64,000 bases of DNA. Source: Selaginella moellendorffii (lineage: Eukaryota > Streptophyta > Lycopodiopsida > Selaginellales > Selaginellaceae). Each line of letters opens with the position of its first letter. Within the stretch, counting starts at the first letter, position 1. Both the position numbers and the translations under genes were made by a program. A model generated the notes under the pieces. The model worked only from the letters and a program-made list of their open reading frames with translations. It was not told where the DNA came from and ran no database searches. Location of the stretch: assembly GCF_000143415.4 (NCBI RefSeq), contig NW_003314311.1, positions 509,673 to 573,672 of the forward strand, given 5' to 3'. This document shows positions 40,826 to 50,859 of this stretch, one piece after another.

Positions 40826-42194
40826 ATGGTAAGCGCCTGTGGATCAATGCCGCTAGATCTTAAATTTTCGTCCATCGCAGGCAGTCGCCAGGGCGCAGAA
40901 ATCCAAATCCTACTACAAGAGGTACCAGGTCAAGTACCGCCGCCGAAGAGGTAACGATTTGGATTCTTGGAGCTTGAAATTTCACATTTCTCTTCGCTTC
41001 ATAGAGGGCAAGACCGATTATCGGGCTCGGGTGCGCTTGACGAATCAGGACAAGAACAAATACAACACACCGAAGTACCGATTCGTCGTTCGCTTTGTAA
41101 GTTCTATCTCCTTTATCCTTTGGAAAACTGGAAAAGCTTACGTTTTTTGTTTTGATTTTGTGTTAGTCCAACAAGGACATTGTGGCCCAGATCGCATATG
41201 CTACTATTGCTGGAGATGTGATCATGGCTGCTGCCTACGCGCACGAATTGCCGCGCTATGGTCTCAAGGTTGGCCTCACAAACTACGCGGCTGGTAATTC
41301 TCTATCTTTGCCTTGCCAAACCATTTTTTTTCTCACGTTTTCTATGACTTCGTTTGTAGCTTACTGCACGGGGCTGCTGCTGGCAAGGAGGCTGCTCACG
41401 AAAATGGGCATGGCTGACATCTACGAGGGAAACACTGATGTAAGTTTTACTTCTTTCTCTCTATTTGTTCTTACGCTCGGGACACAGGTGAATGGTGAGG
41501 ACTACAACGTTGAAACTCTGGACGAGAACAGGCGTCCATTCAGGGCCCTTCTTGATGTTGGCCTGGTCCGGACTACAACGGGCAACCGAGTCTTTGGTGC
41601 CTTGAAGGTTTGTCGAGTTTTTCGAGTTCCTCTGTTACAAAGTTTCTTTTTTTCTTGCTTCACAGGGTGCATTGGACGGTGGACTAGACATCCCGCACAG
41701 CGAGAAGCGTTTCGCCGGCTACAGCAAGGAGGACAAGTCCCTGAATGCCGAAGTGCACCGGAAGTATATCTATGGCGGGCACGTTGCTGCTTACATGCTG
41801 GTATTCGAGGCCTCTCATTCTCATTCTTCTTGTGGAGAGCTCACGTTTATCTCTTCTTCCAGAAACTAAAAGATGAGGATCCCGAGAAGTACCAATCGCA
41901 CTTCAGCCAATTCATCAAGGAAGGCGTTGAGCCGGAGAGCCTGGAAGAGCTCTACACCAAGGTCCATGCTGCGATTCGCGAGGACCCAAGCCCCCGGGAG
42001 CCTCCACCAAAGAAGGATCACGGTCCTCACAAGAAGTGAGTATACTTCCTTTGGATTATATGTCGGTTTCACTGACATGGTTCCTTTGGTTTTGTCTTTC
42101 CAGGGTTAAACCCACGAAGCTCTCTTACGAGCAGCGCAAGGCCAATCTCATCAACCGGATCAAAGCACTCAACGCGGCCGAAGACGATGAGTAG
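40826..42194 (+). CDS. RPL5: 60S ribosomal protein uL18 (L5)
   Basis: Nine exons: 40826-40828 (ATG only), 40881-40950, 41005-41096, 41167-41293, 41360-41439, 41488-41607, 41666-41800, 41863-42035 and 42104-42194; 296 aa in phase. Landmarks: [119 protein letters not shown] and [12 protein letters not shown], ending EDDE. uL18 binds 5S rRNA and helps place it in the large subunit central protuberance. Exon 1 holding only the start codon mirrors the eS30 gene nearby. Confidence 0.97.
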
Positions 42195-42289
42195 AGGAAA
42201 GTATGATGTGCCTTTGAAAGAAAGTTTTGGTTATTTCAATCACTCGACTTCTATATCGTTTCTACCTTGGCTTTCCACTAGGAAGAACT

Positions 42290-43732
42290 TTAGCAAGTTG
42301 CGAGACTGGATTGGCACTTTAGGACTCCTGCCTCGGCGGTCATCGCCGTAACTTGGCTTCCAGATTTCACTTCGAATTGTTGCTCGGGGGTGTATCTGGA
42401 GATCAAGTCTCCCCGCCCCGACTCCACGAAGAACGCTCCATTCAGGAACACGTCGTCGATGGAGATCCAATCCCCGGCGTGGCCGACGCGCTTGGTGATC
42501 TGTGCTCTCTGTTTTGTCAGTGCCAAAGAAAATTCTCAGCGAGATATTGGACTTACTTCCTTTGCGTCTCGTTTGTCCGAGGCAAGGAAGCGGTTTCCTT
42601 GACTGATAATCGTGGGATGAGCGCTACCACCGATCGCATACATCTCCCAGGCGTGGTAGTCATTGTTTGCTACATGGAAGTATCCAAACCGGCATCTATA
42701 GAATAAAGTTTTCAAGAGTTCTATCGAAGAACTGGGAAAATAAAGCACCTGGGCATTCGCTGCACGCATCTGGGTCCAAACCGGTTGTAAACCACCGTGA
42801 TCTTCATATCATGGTCGAGCTCCGACTCGTCAGCATGGCCCAGAAGCATCACCTACATAAGTTTCCAGTCAAGTTTCCAGTCAAGAAGGGAAAGAAAAAC
42901 TAGGAAAAGAGCTACAACTTAAAAGAACACGTACCTTGTCGTGGTCGTGGAAGTGATTGTTGGAGATGGTGATGAAGTTTGAGCCGTGAAGAACGTCGAC
43001 GAGGCCGTCGTGACACTCCCAGAAGCTGTTGTGGTCGATCCAGACGTGGTGCGACTCAAACACCCGGATCCCATCGCCGTCGGCTCGGCCCCGGTGACTT
43101 AAGTGGCCCGGCTTGGTCGCCACCCATCCTCCCTCGGTCGTGACGCAGTGATGGATGTTTAGGCCGTGGATGATCACGCGGCTAGCCCGGAAGATCGTGA
43201 TGCATGCGCCGTGGGCGATGTGAACGCTTGCTCCTCGTCCATCTAAAGTTTTGTGGCTGTTGACTACGAGCTCGTTCCGGAGAGTGATGGTCATGTCGCT
43301 CTGGAAGACAATCCACACCGGCTCTTCCTGGATCACTGCGTATCGGAGCGTTCCCGGCTGTGGATTCAGTGGATCGTCGCTCGGGTCTGTCACCGTGTAG
43401 TAGTTCCCGTTAGCTCCGCCGAAGGCACCGCTGCCAAACCCGATTCCACAGCCGGCCATGTGCATTCGATCGCTGTTCCAGTCGACGGCACTTTTTCGGC
43501 AATCGTCTATAGCGTTGCCTGTGCTCAAAGTTTGCAGTAAACTCCGCGTCCTGTGGAAAACAAAAAGATAATTGAGAGACGTTAATTGAAGGATCAAAAC
43601 TTCGTACCGGTTGGACGAAAGGCCTGGGACGATAGCTTCAACCTGCATTGAGAGGAAAACGAAGAAACAGTATGAACAAAGATGCAAGAACGAGGTTTTG
43701 CCACTCAACGAGGCTGCCATGATCGACCACAC
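42290..43732 (-). CDS. Pectate lyase, polysaccharide lyase family 1
   Basis: Five exons (minus): 43608-43720 (or to 43732), 42935-43550, 42749-42852, 42557-42695 and 42290-42499; 393 aa from the Met at 43718-43720. The signal peptide ([19 protein letters not shown]) directs it to the cell wall. Family motifs: [72 protein letters not shown] (calcium-binding region), [34 protein letters not shown] and [20 protein letters not shown] with the catalytic RMPRCR. It cleaves de-esterified pectin by beta-elimination with Ca2+ during growth or cell separation. It ends in [10 protein letters not shown]. It is convergent with uL18, about 100 bp apart. Confidence 0.93.
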
Positions 43733-44013
43733 TCCTGCGAGGCAAGAAAGAGCGAGCTTTAATACGGGAGTTTTGACGGGGAGAATGTGAAGCGGCTTAC
43801 ATTAACTTGGCTGAAAAAGATATGGAACTCGTGGCGTGCCTCGAAGAATAAGCTCCTTTGCCTGTGATGAAGCTTTGCAAAAGATCAAACCGTATGTGTA
43901 TATTCAACTCAAAACTTGAAGAAAAATTCACGTGAGTTAGTGGCTTGTTAGGCCTCCTTTGCAAAAACGGCCAACACACCACCTCCAACTCTTCACAACA
44001 AAAACTTAGCTCT

Positions 44014-45511
44014 TCAGTGACTCTTTGAGTCGACCTCGGTGTGCGTCGCGAAAGATAGGTAGGCGTTCCAGACTAGAGCAACGATATTGCTAAAACCGAC
44101 CTACGTATCCAAGAGAATTGTCAAAATCCACGTTCGTCAGAACACAAGAAAACATCAACCTGGAGCTTCTGAGGAACGAACATGAAGTTGATAAACTGGA
44201 ACGGCACCCACAACTTCCAATTGGTAATGACTGCTGATGGCCAATCCTGGAAGTTCGCAGGCATTAGGAGACAAGCGAGAACACAATAGTAATACAAACC
44301 CGGCTTAGTTTCGGACCGATATCTGAAGGCCGCCCTTCCAATGTAAGCAAGCAAATGAAAAATACTCCGATAAAGAGCGGGGAGAAGAAAAGCTACAAAA
44401 AATAACACTGAAGGTTGGACGAGAAGTTGGAGGATCACGAAAGTAACCTGGTCAAGGAAAAGTCGAATGCCAGTTCCCTTCACTCCACCGATTTTCACTA
44501 CTTTGCTCAAAGTCAAGTACCTGTAAGTTTATCAAACGATCGAGCAATGGGAAAACAAACAAGCAAACAAAAGGCAGTGATTTACCAAAAGTGAAGCGTA
44601 GGGCCTACGAGCATCAATCCCAAACTTGTGATCACGACAATCCGCTTGATGTCAATGCCACCAGATTTTTCTATAACAAGCTGAAAGTTTCACAAGCCTC
44701 CTGTCAGACCAGGAAGAAGAAGAGCATAAAGAGCAAAGAATGCGAGACGATCTACCTGGGTGAATAGATCGCCCATGAAAGTCAGTATAGCCGCTGTCAC
44801 TGCCTTCGTTGTTACAGGCCTCTCCTCGAGCAATTTCATGTACCTGGCAGTAGCCAGGAAGGAAATCGAGAAAAAAAAAAAAAAACAAAGAACTTACCAC
44901 GCAAGAACTGGATTTCCACCTCCTCCTCCTCCACTCTGTGAATGATGATCACCCTGTCCCCCGCCACCACCGCCACTTCCACCACGTCCAGCACCACCAG
45001 CGCCATCGTCGCTCCTCAAAGAACCACCGGAGATGAGCCCTTGCTCCTCATTCTCGTCCGGAAGCGCTCCCGCCACCGAGCTGTGCTGCTGGATCGTCTG
45101 CGTCGTCGACACGCCCTTGAAAATCCCTCCCATTTCCAGCGCTGGATGCTTGGGGCCGAGAGCCATACACGGCCGACGAGCTGCCGATCGAGAAAAGCTC
45201 CCGATGGCGAAATTTCGAGACGAATCGCATCGACGCTGCTCCAGCCCACCTCCAGAATGCCGATTACAGAGCGCCAGCGCCGATCGAGACGGCTGCGAGT
45301 GGATCGGCGATCGGGGAGAAGAACAAGAAGAGAGGCCGCGCGAAGACGCTAGGCGCATGGCGCAGCAACGGGCCACCATTGCCATATCGACGGACGGATT
45401 GAATTCTAGGGCAGCGGCCACCGCGCGAAGATCGCAACCGCTCATCTCCTGGCGAGATTTTGAGCTAGAATGTCCAGCTATCGCGCCTTCCATGGCCAAT
45501 GTGGTGGTCAT
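44014..45511 (-). CDS. Mpv17/PMP22 family membrane protein, plastid-type N-extension
   Basis: Seven exons (minus): 44898-45511, 44756-44843, 44586-44680, 44448-44520, 44300-44392, 44160-44246 and 44014-44100; 379 codons in phase. The C-terminal half is a complete Mpv17/PMP22 domain: YMKLLEERPVTTKAVTAAIL, TFMGDLFTQ, LGLMLVGPTLHFWYLTLSKV, LFLDQLFFSPLFIGVFF, LTLEGRPSDIGPKL, DWPSAVITNWKLWVPFQFIN and VPQKLQVGFSNIVALVWNAY. The N-terminal 200 residues are Ser/Arg-rich then Gly-rich ([14 protein letters not shown]), suggesting a plastid transit peptide. The frame's first ATG (45511) overlaps the start of the divergent pentapeptide gene by 20 bp, so translation probably begins at a later Met such as the one in DMAMVARCCAMR. 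Channel or membrane-stability role inferred from family. Confidence 0.85.
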
Positions 45512-46496
45512 CTCCAGCGCCTCGAGGAGCGCTAGCCCTAGTCTTTCTTCCAGAGAGGTAGACGCTTCGATTGATCAATCTAGAGCTAGAATTTCTGTGA
45601 TTCTTCCAGATTTCCAAGGAGAGGAGCTACAATGCAAAGAGATTGTCCCTGGCTGGGCCGCTGGCAGCCATTTCGATCGCTAGCGCCACGATCGCGACTC
45701 CCTATTGTGCTCTGGCCGAGTTCCTGGTAAGAAAGATCCTTTCTAGAGAAGCTAGATTAAATTTTTGTATCTTTGTGTCAAGAGTTACGATCATGCTAGC
45801 ATGCGCGGGGCGGATCTTTCAGGACAAGACCTTAGAGGCGCTGTCTTCGCAGGTAAGAGTTTCTTTCCTTTCCTCTTTGTTCTTTCAGTGGGAATCTCTT
45901 TTCTTCTTCTTTCACTTTCACTTCTTTCACTTCTTTCACTTTCTTCTTCTTTCACTTTCAAGTATCTTAAAGAGTGAGAATTTTTCCAGCTTGTGACTGC
46001 AGAAAGATCAATCTAAGAGGATCAAACCTCGACAGCAGCACTGATACTTTTGCGGGATTCGAAGGTGGTGATCTTCAAGACACAAGCTGGTACTTGTCTC
46101 TTCATGGAAAATCTTATACACGTTTTGCAAACAGGGTTCAAGCCTTGGCTGATCGGGTCGTGTTCCGAATGACGAATCTACAAAACGGTACGTCTCATGG
46201 ATTGCTTTGACTCTTCCTAAGTTTTTGGGTCTTGAATTCTTCTCGCTAAGCTTTTCCTCCAATGCAGCAATTTTCACGAATGCGATACTGACTGGTTCAC
46301 AGTTTGATGGTAGCTTTTCTAGCATTCCTGGTTCTTATGTCCTACTCATGATCTTCTTCCAGGCGCAGATATCACTGGAGCCGATTTCACAGAAGCAATC
46401 CTGGACAACTACCAGCGTCTCAAGCTTTGCAAGCGAGCAACAGGGACGAACTCGATCACTGGCGTTGAGACACGAGAGAGCCTCGCTTGTTCGTAG
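45492..46496 (+). CDS. Thylakoid lumenal pentapeptide-repeat protein
   Basis: Seven exons: 45492-45557, 45610-45726, 45783-45852, 45990-46089, 46135-46187, 46268-46309 and 46363-46496; 193 aa in phase. The Ser/Arg-rich plastid transit peptide ([20 protein letters not shown]) is followed by a lumenal targeting stretch ([20 protein letters not shown], then CALA as cleavage motif). Pentapeptide A(D/N)Lxx repeats follow: [47 protein letters not shown] and [17 protein letters not shown]. The C-terminal module [20 protein letters not shown] with ACS at the end is characteristic of plant/cyanobacterial lumenal pentapeptide proteins (Arabidopsis TL17-like). Function unresolved in the family. Introns 3 and 5 are pyrimidine-rich. 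It is head-to-head with Mpv17. Confidence 0.88.
45853..45989 (+). repeat. TTCTTTCACT repeat tract inside intron 3 of the pentapeptide gene
   Basis: At 45903-45960 the decamer TTCTTTCACT and variants repeat about six times just upstream of the acceptor, forming an extended polypyrimidine tract. Confidence 0.8.
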
Positions 46497-46675
46497 TCAC
46501 ACAAAGCAGTAACTTTCGACTCTTTGTCTGTCGATCTCGAGGATCAGGTACATACATTTTCCTTCATCAATCTATGTGAAGTTCCTTTTTTTCAGGAAAA
46601 GTTATTTCGAAAAAAGAAAAAGGGAGTGTTGTATTTGTTTTAACTCCTTTGGAAGCTTAGTATGGCTAGCAGCAA
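46497..46675. other. Short spacer
   Basis: 3' flank of the pentapeptide gene, AT-rich, with no feature before the P450 remnant begins. Confidence 0.4.
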
Positions 46676-47917
46676 TGGAGCTTACTACTCGGCTACTCTC
46701 ATTCATCCTCCACAAGCTGGTTCTCTCCAAGAACACCGAGAATTTACGTTCCAATCTTGGCTCTCCTCGGCAAGCTCCCTCACATCTCCCTCCTCGATCT
46801 CTCCTAAAGGGATGGAGGACTCGTGTACCTCAAGCTCGGGCAAGTTGATGCGCTCATCGTCTCCTGCCCGGACGCCGCGAGAGAGCTCTTCAAGTTCCAA
46901 GACGTCGCGATTTCTTCCGGGGCCCCAGTCTTTTCGGGGAGATACTTCGGCTACGGGAATGAATCCGGAAGATGTGTACTTTGGAGAGAATCGTCGCCTT
47001 GAGCAAGCCTGGATCGCCTACCTTGTCGGAAAGCTTAGATTGAGCACTCAGCAAGTTGGATAGCTTGTCTCATGAATTCATTAACGAGCAATAGGGGTGG
47101 AGAGATCCTCATTTTCATTGAATATGTATACGCAAGCTCCGGCTCCTCACGGCCAAGCGGGTCCAGCCCATTCGCAAACAAGAGACCGAGAACTTGCTCC
47201 TGGCGATGGCGGAGGAGGGCCGGGAGGCCGATTTGTCGACAATGGTGAAGGATGTTACGTTCAACACCGTCGCCAGGATGGTGGAGCAAGAGCTACTCGG
47301 CCGGGAGCGCGACCCGAGCAAGGAGGAGATGAGGAGGTGCTGTTCTTCAACCGGGCAATCACTCGGGCGTTTGAGCTCGGTGGTAGCATGCACATTGGGG
47401 ATTTTGTTCCGTGGCTGGGATGGATGGACACGCAGGTTGCAAAGATCGAAGAAGTCCAGCACGGGATCGACCAAAGGAGATTGACACTCATCGCAAGAAC
47501 TTTGGTAGCCAGCCGAAGGACTTTATTGACTTGATGACCTCCACGGGGGAGTTGACGGACGCTTCGCTCAAGGCAGTTTCGCTCGTACGTTGTAGCAACG
47601 GAAATTCGTATGAAAATCTTTCTTTGGATGGGAAAGTTGACGTGAATTTTGCAGGACATGATCGCGGCTGGAACGGACACTTCGGCTGTTCTCATATAGA
47701 CTGTGCAATGGCGGAGCTAATCAAGAACCCAGATTTCATGGACAAGGCTCGCGAGGAACTCAAGCGAGTGGAAAGCTCATGGAAGACGAGAATATCTCCA
47801 GGCTCGAGTCCTTGCAAGCGATTGTCAAAGAGATCCATTGGCCAGTTCCACTCTCCAGGAGTAATTGAAGAATCTATATGCGGCATCTCCTTAGTGGGCA
47901 GCACTCCTAGTGCCTAG
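46676..47917 (+). pseudogene. Cytochrome P450 pseudogene, N-terminal two thirds
   Basis: Recognisable plant A-type P450 blocks in order but in changing frames: LVYLKLGQVDALIVSCPDAA, then RELFKFQDVAISSGAPVFSG (about 46810-46940); ENLLLAMAEEGREADLSTMV and ARMVEQELLGRERDPSKEEM (about 47190-47340); FELGGSMHIGDFVPWLGWMD (about 47370-47430); KDFIDLMTS; and the I-helix MIAAGTDTSAVLI (about 47656-47694), which runs into TAG. AMAELIKNPDFMDKAREELK follows one base out of frame. The membrane anchor is missing and at least four frame changes exist. A short intron with a GTACGTTG donor and TTTTGCAG acceptor is preserved before the I-helix. The K-helix and heme part are absent here; the matching end lies inverted at 48670-48965. 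Confidence 0.85.
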
Positions 47918-48023
47918 AACTGCTTTTGGCAAACTGGATGGTAGCCAGGGTGGGTGAGAGGAAGAAGAGGAACAGCCCAAGCCAAATACATGGATTAATC
48001 CTACTGATTTAGAACTGACTTGG

Positions 48024-48142
48024 ACTATTGTATTGTCCAAGGGTGGGTGTAGGTTGCTGATCTCATGTACTACACTGTTGATAAACTGTTGTACCGTCAA
48101 GTGTGGGTGCAGGCTGTTAATTACATGTATTACACCGTTGAT
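48024..48142. repeat. 60-bp tandem duplication
   Basis: Two diverged units: ACTATTGTATTGTCCAAGGG near 48024 and AACTGTTGTACCGTCAAGTG near 48084. Both end in a TACAC(T/C)GTTGAT sequence. They lie between the two P450 pieces. Confidence 0.75.
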
Positions 48143-48668
48143 TGGTTTTTTAATGTCACTTTCATTCACAGGTTGAGGAGTTCATACCTCAAAGGTGGTG
48201 CTTCCAAGTGCTTGAGGGATGGCCTTAGAAAGAGCTTCAATAGCCTAATTGTGTTGTGAGGAGATAATTCTTGAGAAGGTAGCGAGCTTTGGCACTTCTC
48301 AAGAGTCTCTGTGTCAACCTTTTAAGTCCTTCCAATCCATGGCTTCTAAATGCATGGAACTTCCTATAGTTTATTTTTTTTGCAGGTATGATTTTTGCCC
48401 ATCACATTCTCTATCCATTCTCATTGCCGCTAGAAACTCTAGGTGGGGTCTAGAACTATGTTGGAGATTGCCTGGAATCAATGCTGGTTGGAGGATGGCC
48501 TCAGCCTTATAAATTTAAAACCTTTTGTGCTCCTCTTGACAATCACATGCCACTTCTCTCAGTTTTTTATTTGAACCAGATCCATGCGTGAAAGCACCCT
48601 GAAACTACTTCATTAAACACAGTTTGTATTAGTTAATATTAAACGCTTGAGCGGAGAAGTGGGCACGC
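48143..48668. other. Spacer between P450 fragments
   Basis: No gene recognised. Moderately AT-rich with short open frames only. Confidence 0.4.
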
Positions 48669-48965
48669 TCAATCCAGCAACTCGGACATAGCCAGGGACG
48701 CCGGGTCCAGTCCACCCCAGTCAAACACATGGATCAAAATCTCCAGGTGAATTCCTGGGCAGCTCCTCCTCCCGGATCCAAACGGCAAGAGTTGGCCCTT
48801 GACATCCACACAACTCCCCAGAAATCTATCTGGATCAATCTCCCTCCATGTGGTTTTGTCACACCGGATCATGTAGGCATTGATCAAGATCCTGGTTTGA
48901 TTGGGACAAAACTTAGCCACATGGCAAATCATGAAATAGACAAGTCTGGAAGCTTCACTAGTAAA
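48669..48965 (-). pseudogene. Cytochrome P450 heme-binding end, inverted fragment
   Basis: The minus strand encodes TRILINAYMI, KTTWREIDPDRFLGSCVDVK, then GQLLPFGSGRRSCPG (heme-binding FxxGxRxCxG, 48752-48783 on the plus strand) followed by HLE, HVFDWG and LAMSE, the normal end of an A-type P450. It is what the 46676-47917 pseudogene lacks, but lies in opposite orientation about 0.8 kb downstream. An inversion breaking one gene is the simplest reading; two unrelated P450 fragments are the alternative. Confidence 0.82.
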
Positions 48966-48969
48966 ACAT

Positions 48970-49852
48970 GGAGGTGGCAGAAGTCCACAGCAACAATATA
49001 GAAGATTCATCCTTAGTGGGAGATCATAATTTTGATAGAAAGGAATCAGAGATCTCTGGGGCTGGCAAGAATGTGGCCAAAGCATATAAAACAAATATAA
49101 GTGAGTCAAGAAATGGTGGGCATTATTATAGTATGAGAATCTTAAATTTAGAGGATAAAAAGTCAAGGATGAAGCCAGACCTCATCCAATCACAACCCTT
49201 TGGTCTTAGGAGCAAATTTCTATATTATTTCAAAAGAAGAGTGTTCTTTGAGTGGAATCTCTTTGTAACTTGTGAACTACTATGGATACATAATGTTCCT
49301 AACCCAATAGTACCAATTTAAGTGTGTTGGAAGAAGTTGTGAGAAGATTTCAAGCTTGTCAGATCTTTCTAGTGTTAGGGAGGGAATTTTGGAATTGTTC
49401 ACTATTGGCTATAGAAACTAGTGATTTTGACTATACTGGAAGTCTTCAGAGGGTTTTTAGTGAGTTGGAGTGATTGGTGGGAGCAAGTTCTGGTGCAAAA
49501 ATGAGCCCACCACCTTCTTGGGCGAGTTGGGTTGAAGAATCTTGTGAGCATTTATAAACTAGTGGTGTTCTGAAACATATTTGAGAATAAACCAATGCAG
49601 GGCTAAAGGCCATTTACATTAATTTCAGCGCCACATCTGGGCCGTTCATCCAGCATCAATCCAAAACGCTCATCTCCAACAACCTCAAAGAATCCAGACT
49701 GAACACGCCACCCACATCCAACGAAGCAGATTACGCCTCCAGCAACTTCACATCCTAGGATGAAGAACACAGTGAACCCTAGCGAGGAACACAAGGATCA
49801 TGGAGCAGGAGCAGCAGCAGCAGCCATGCCTCAGCCACAAAGTTAGGTACGC
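48970..49852. other. Spacer, no supportable gene
   Basis: AT-rich with scattered short frames. A plus-strand stretch at 48968-49321 (IEDSSLVGDHNFDRKESEIS) is open for 117 codons but has no recognisable motif. Confidence 0.35.
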
Positions 49853-50446
49853 CATGATTACAACGAGATCAGGAAGGAGTATGAGGATAAACTCTGCGAC
49901 CTGAGCTACTGCACCTGCAAGTTATTCAAAGCCCTCAATCAATGCATGCACCATGAGCAAGCAAACCACTTCCCAACACCAGCCAACATCACATAGGACC
50001 TTCTCAAGCAAGACTCCTTCATATACAGGGGAGCAATCAAGAAGGAGTTCCACCGGCTCGACACTCAGCTTAAGGAGATGAAGTAGATTTGCACTGACCT
50101 CTGGGACATCAAGAAGATCATCTCCAAGCAGCCATCAGTAGCTCACGAACTCACCTACAAGTTCAAGTACGATAAAATCAACACCCACTACTGGAAGCTC
50201 GAGGATGATCATACCACCCTCTTGGCCAAAGTAGCCAAGCTCCAGGAAGATGGGACAGATCCACTAGATAGTGTCCCCAACCACGAACTCACATCCTGCA
50301 GTAGAAGTGTCACCTCTATTGACTCGAGCAATAGTAGCAACAAGCGATGGAAACTGACTATGCTCACACTGAAGACAATGTCTAATTCTATTAGGGGAGC
50401 AGACTATATCAACCAAAAACCTAGGCTCAAGGAACTCCAACCTTAA
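49853..50446 (+). pseudogene. Degenerate coiled-coil ORF with in-frame stops
   Basis: One continuous frame of about 198 codons interrupted only by TAG at about 49994 and 50084, with another TAG just upstream. Segments include YNEIRKEYEDKLCDLSYCTC, KKEFHRLDTQLKEMK and KVAKLQEDGTDP: charged, heptad-like and His-rich. It may be a dead gag-like or coiled-coil gene; the family is not recognised. Confidence 0.4.
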
Positions 50447-50859
50447 ACCCAAGGCTGCATAAACTTGATCATGCACAGCATATACCATTTATTAACATAT
50501 GCTGGTAGTTAGAACCACCAGCCTTTCAAGGGGGGAATCCAAGTTGTGAATCCCTATTTCCATTCATTATTTTCATATTAATTCACAGCACTATCTTTCC
50601 TTTCATCCCCTGGAGATCAAGCCTTTTTCCCCTTTGTTTTCTAGCTAAAACCTCTTAAATATCTAGCTAAAACCTCTTAAAGCTTGCCTGTTAACTTGAT
50701 CCAACCGTTAGCAGCCGTCAGATTAAATCAGGTTCTCTGTGAGAATGTGGCTGACAACTGCTAGGTTCTCACTCGTTCCCTCCCGAACGCACTCGCCTTA
50801 CCCGGGAACTCCCCAGGTCATATGAATTACATTCCATCTGCAAAAAGCACATTCAGTTA
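50447..50859. other. Spacer with 22-bp duplication
   Basis: CTAGCTAAAACCTCTTAAA occurs twice (about 50641 and 50663). No gene supported. Confidence 0.4.
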
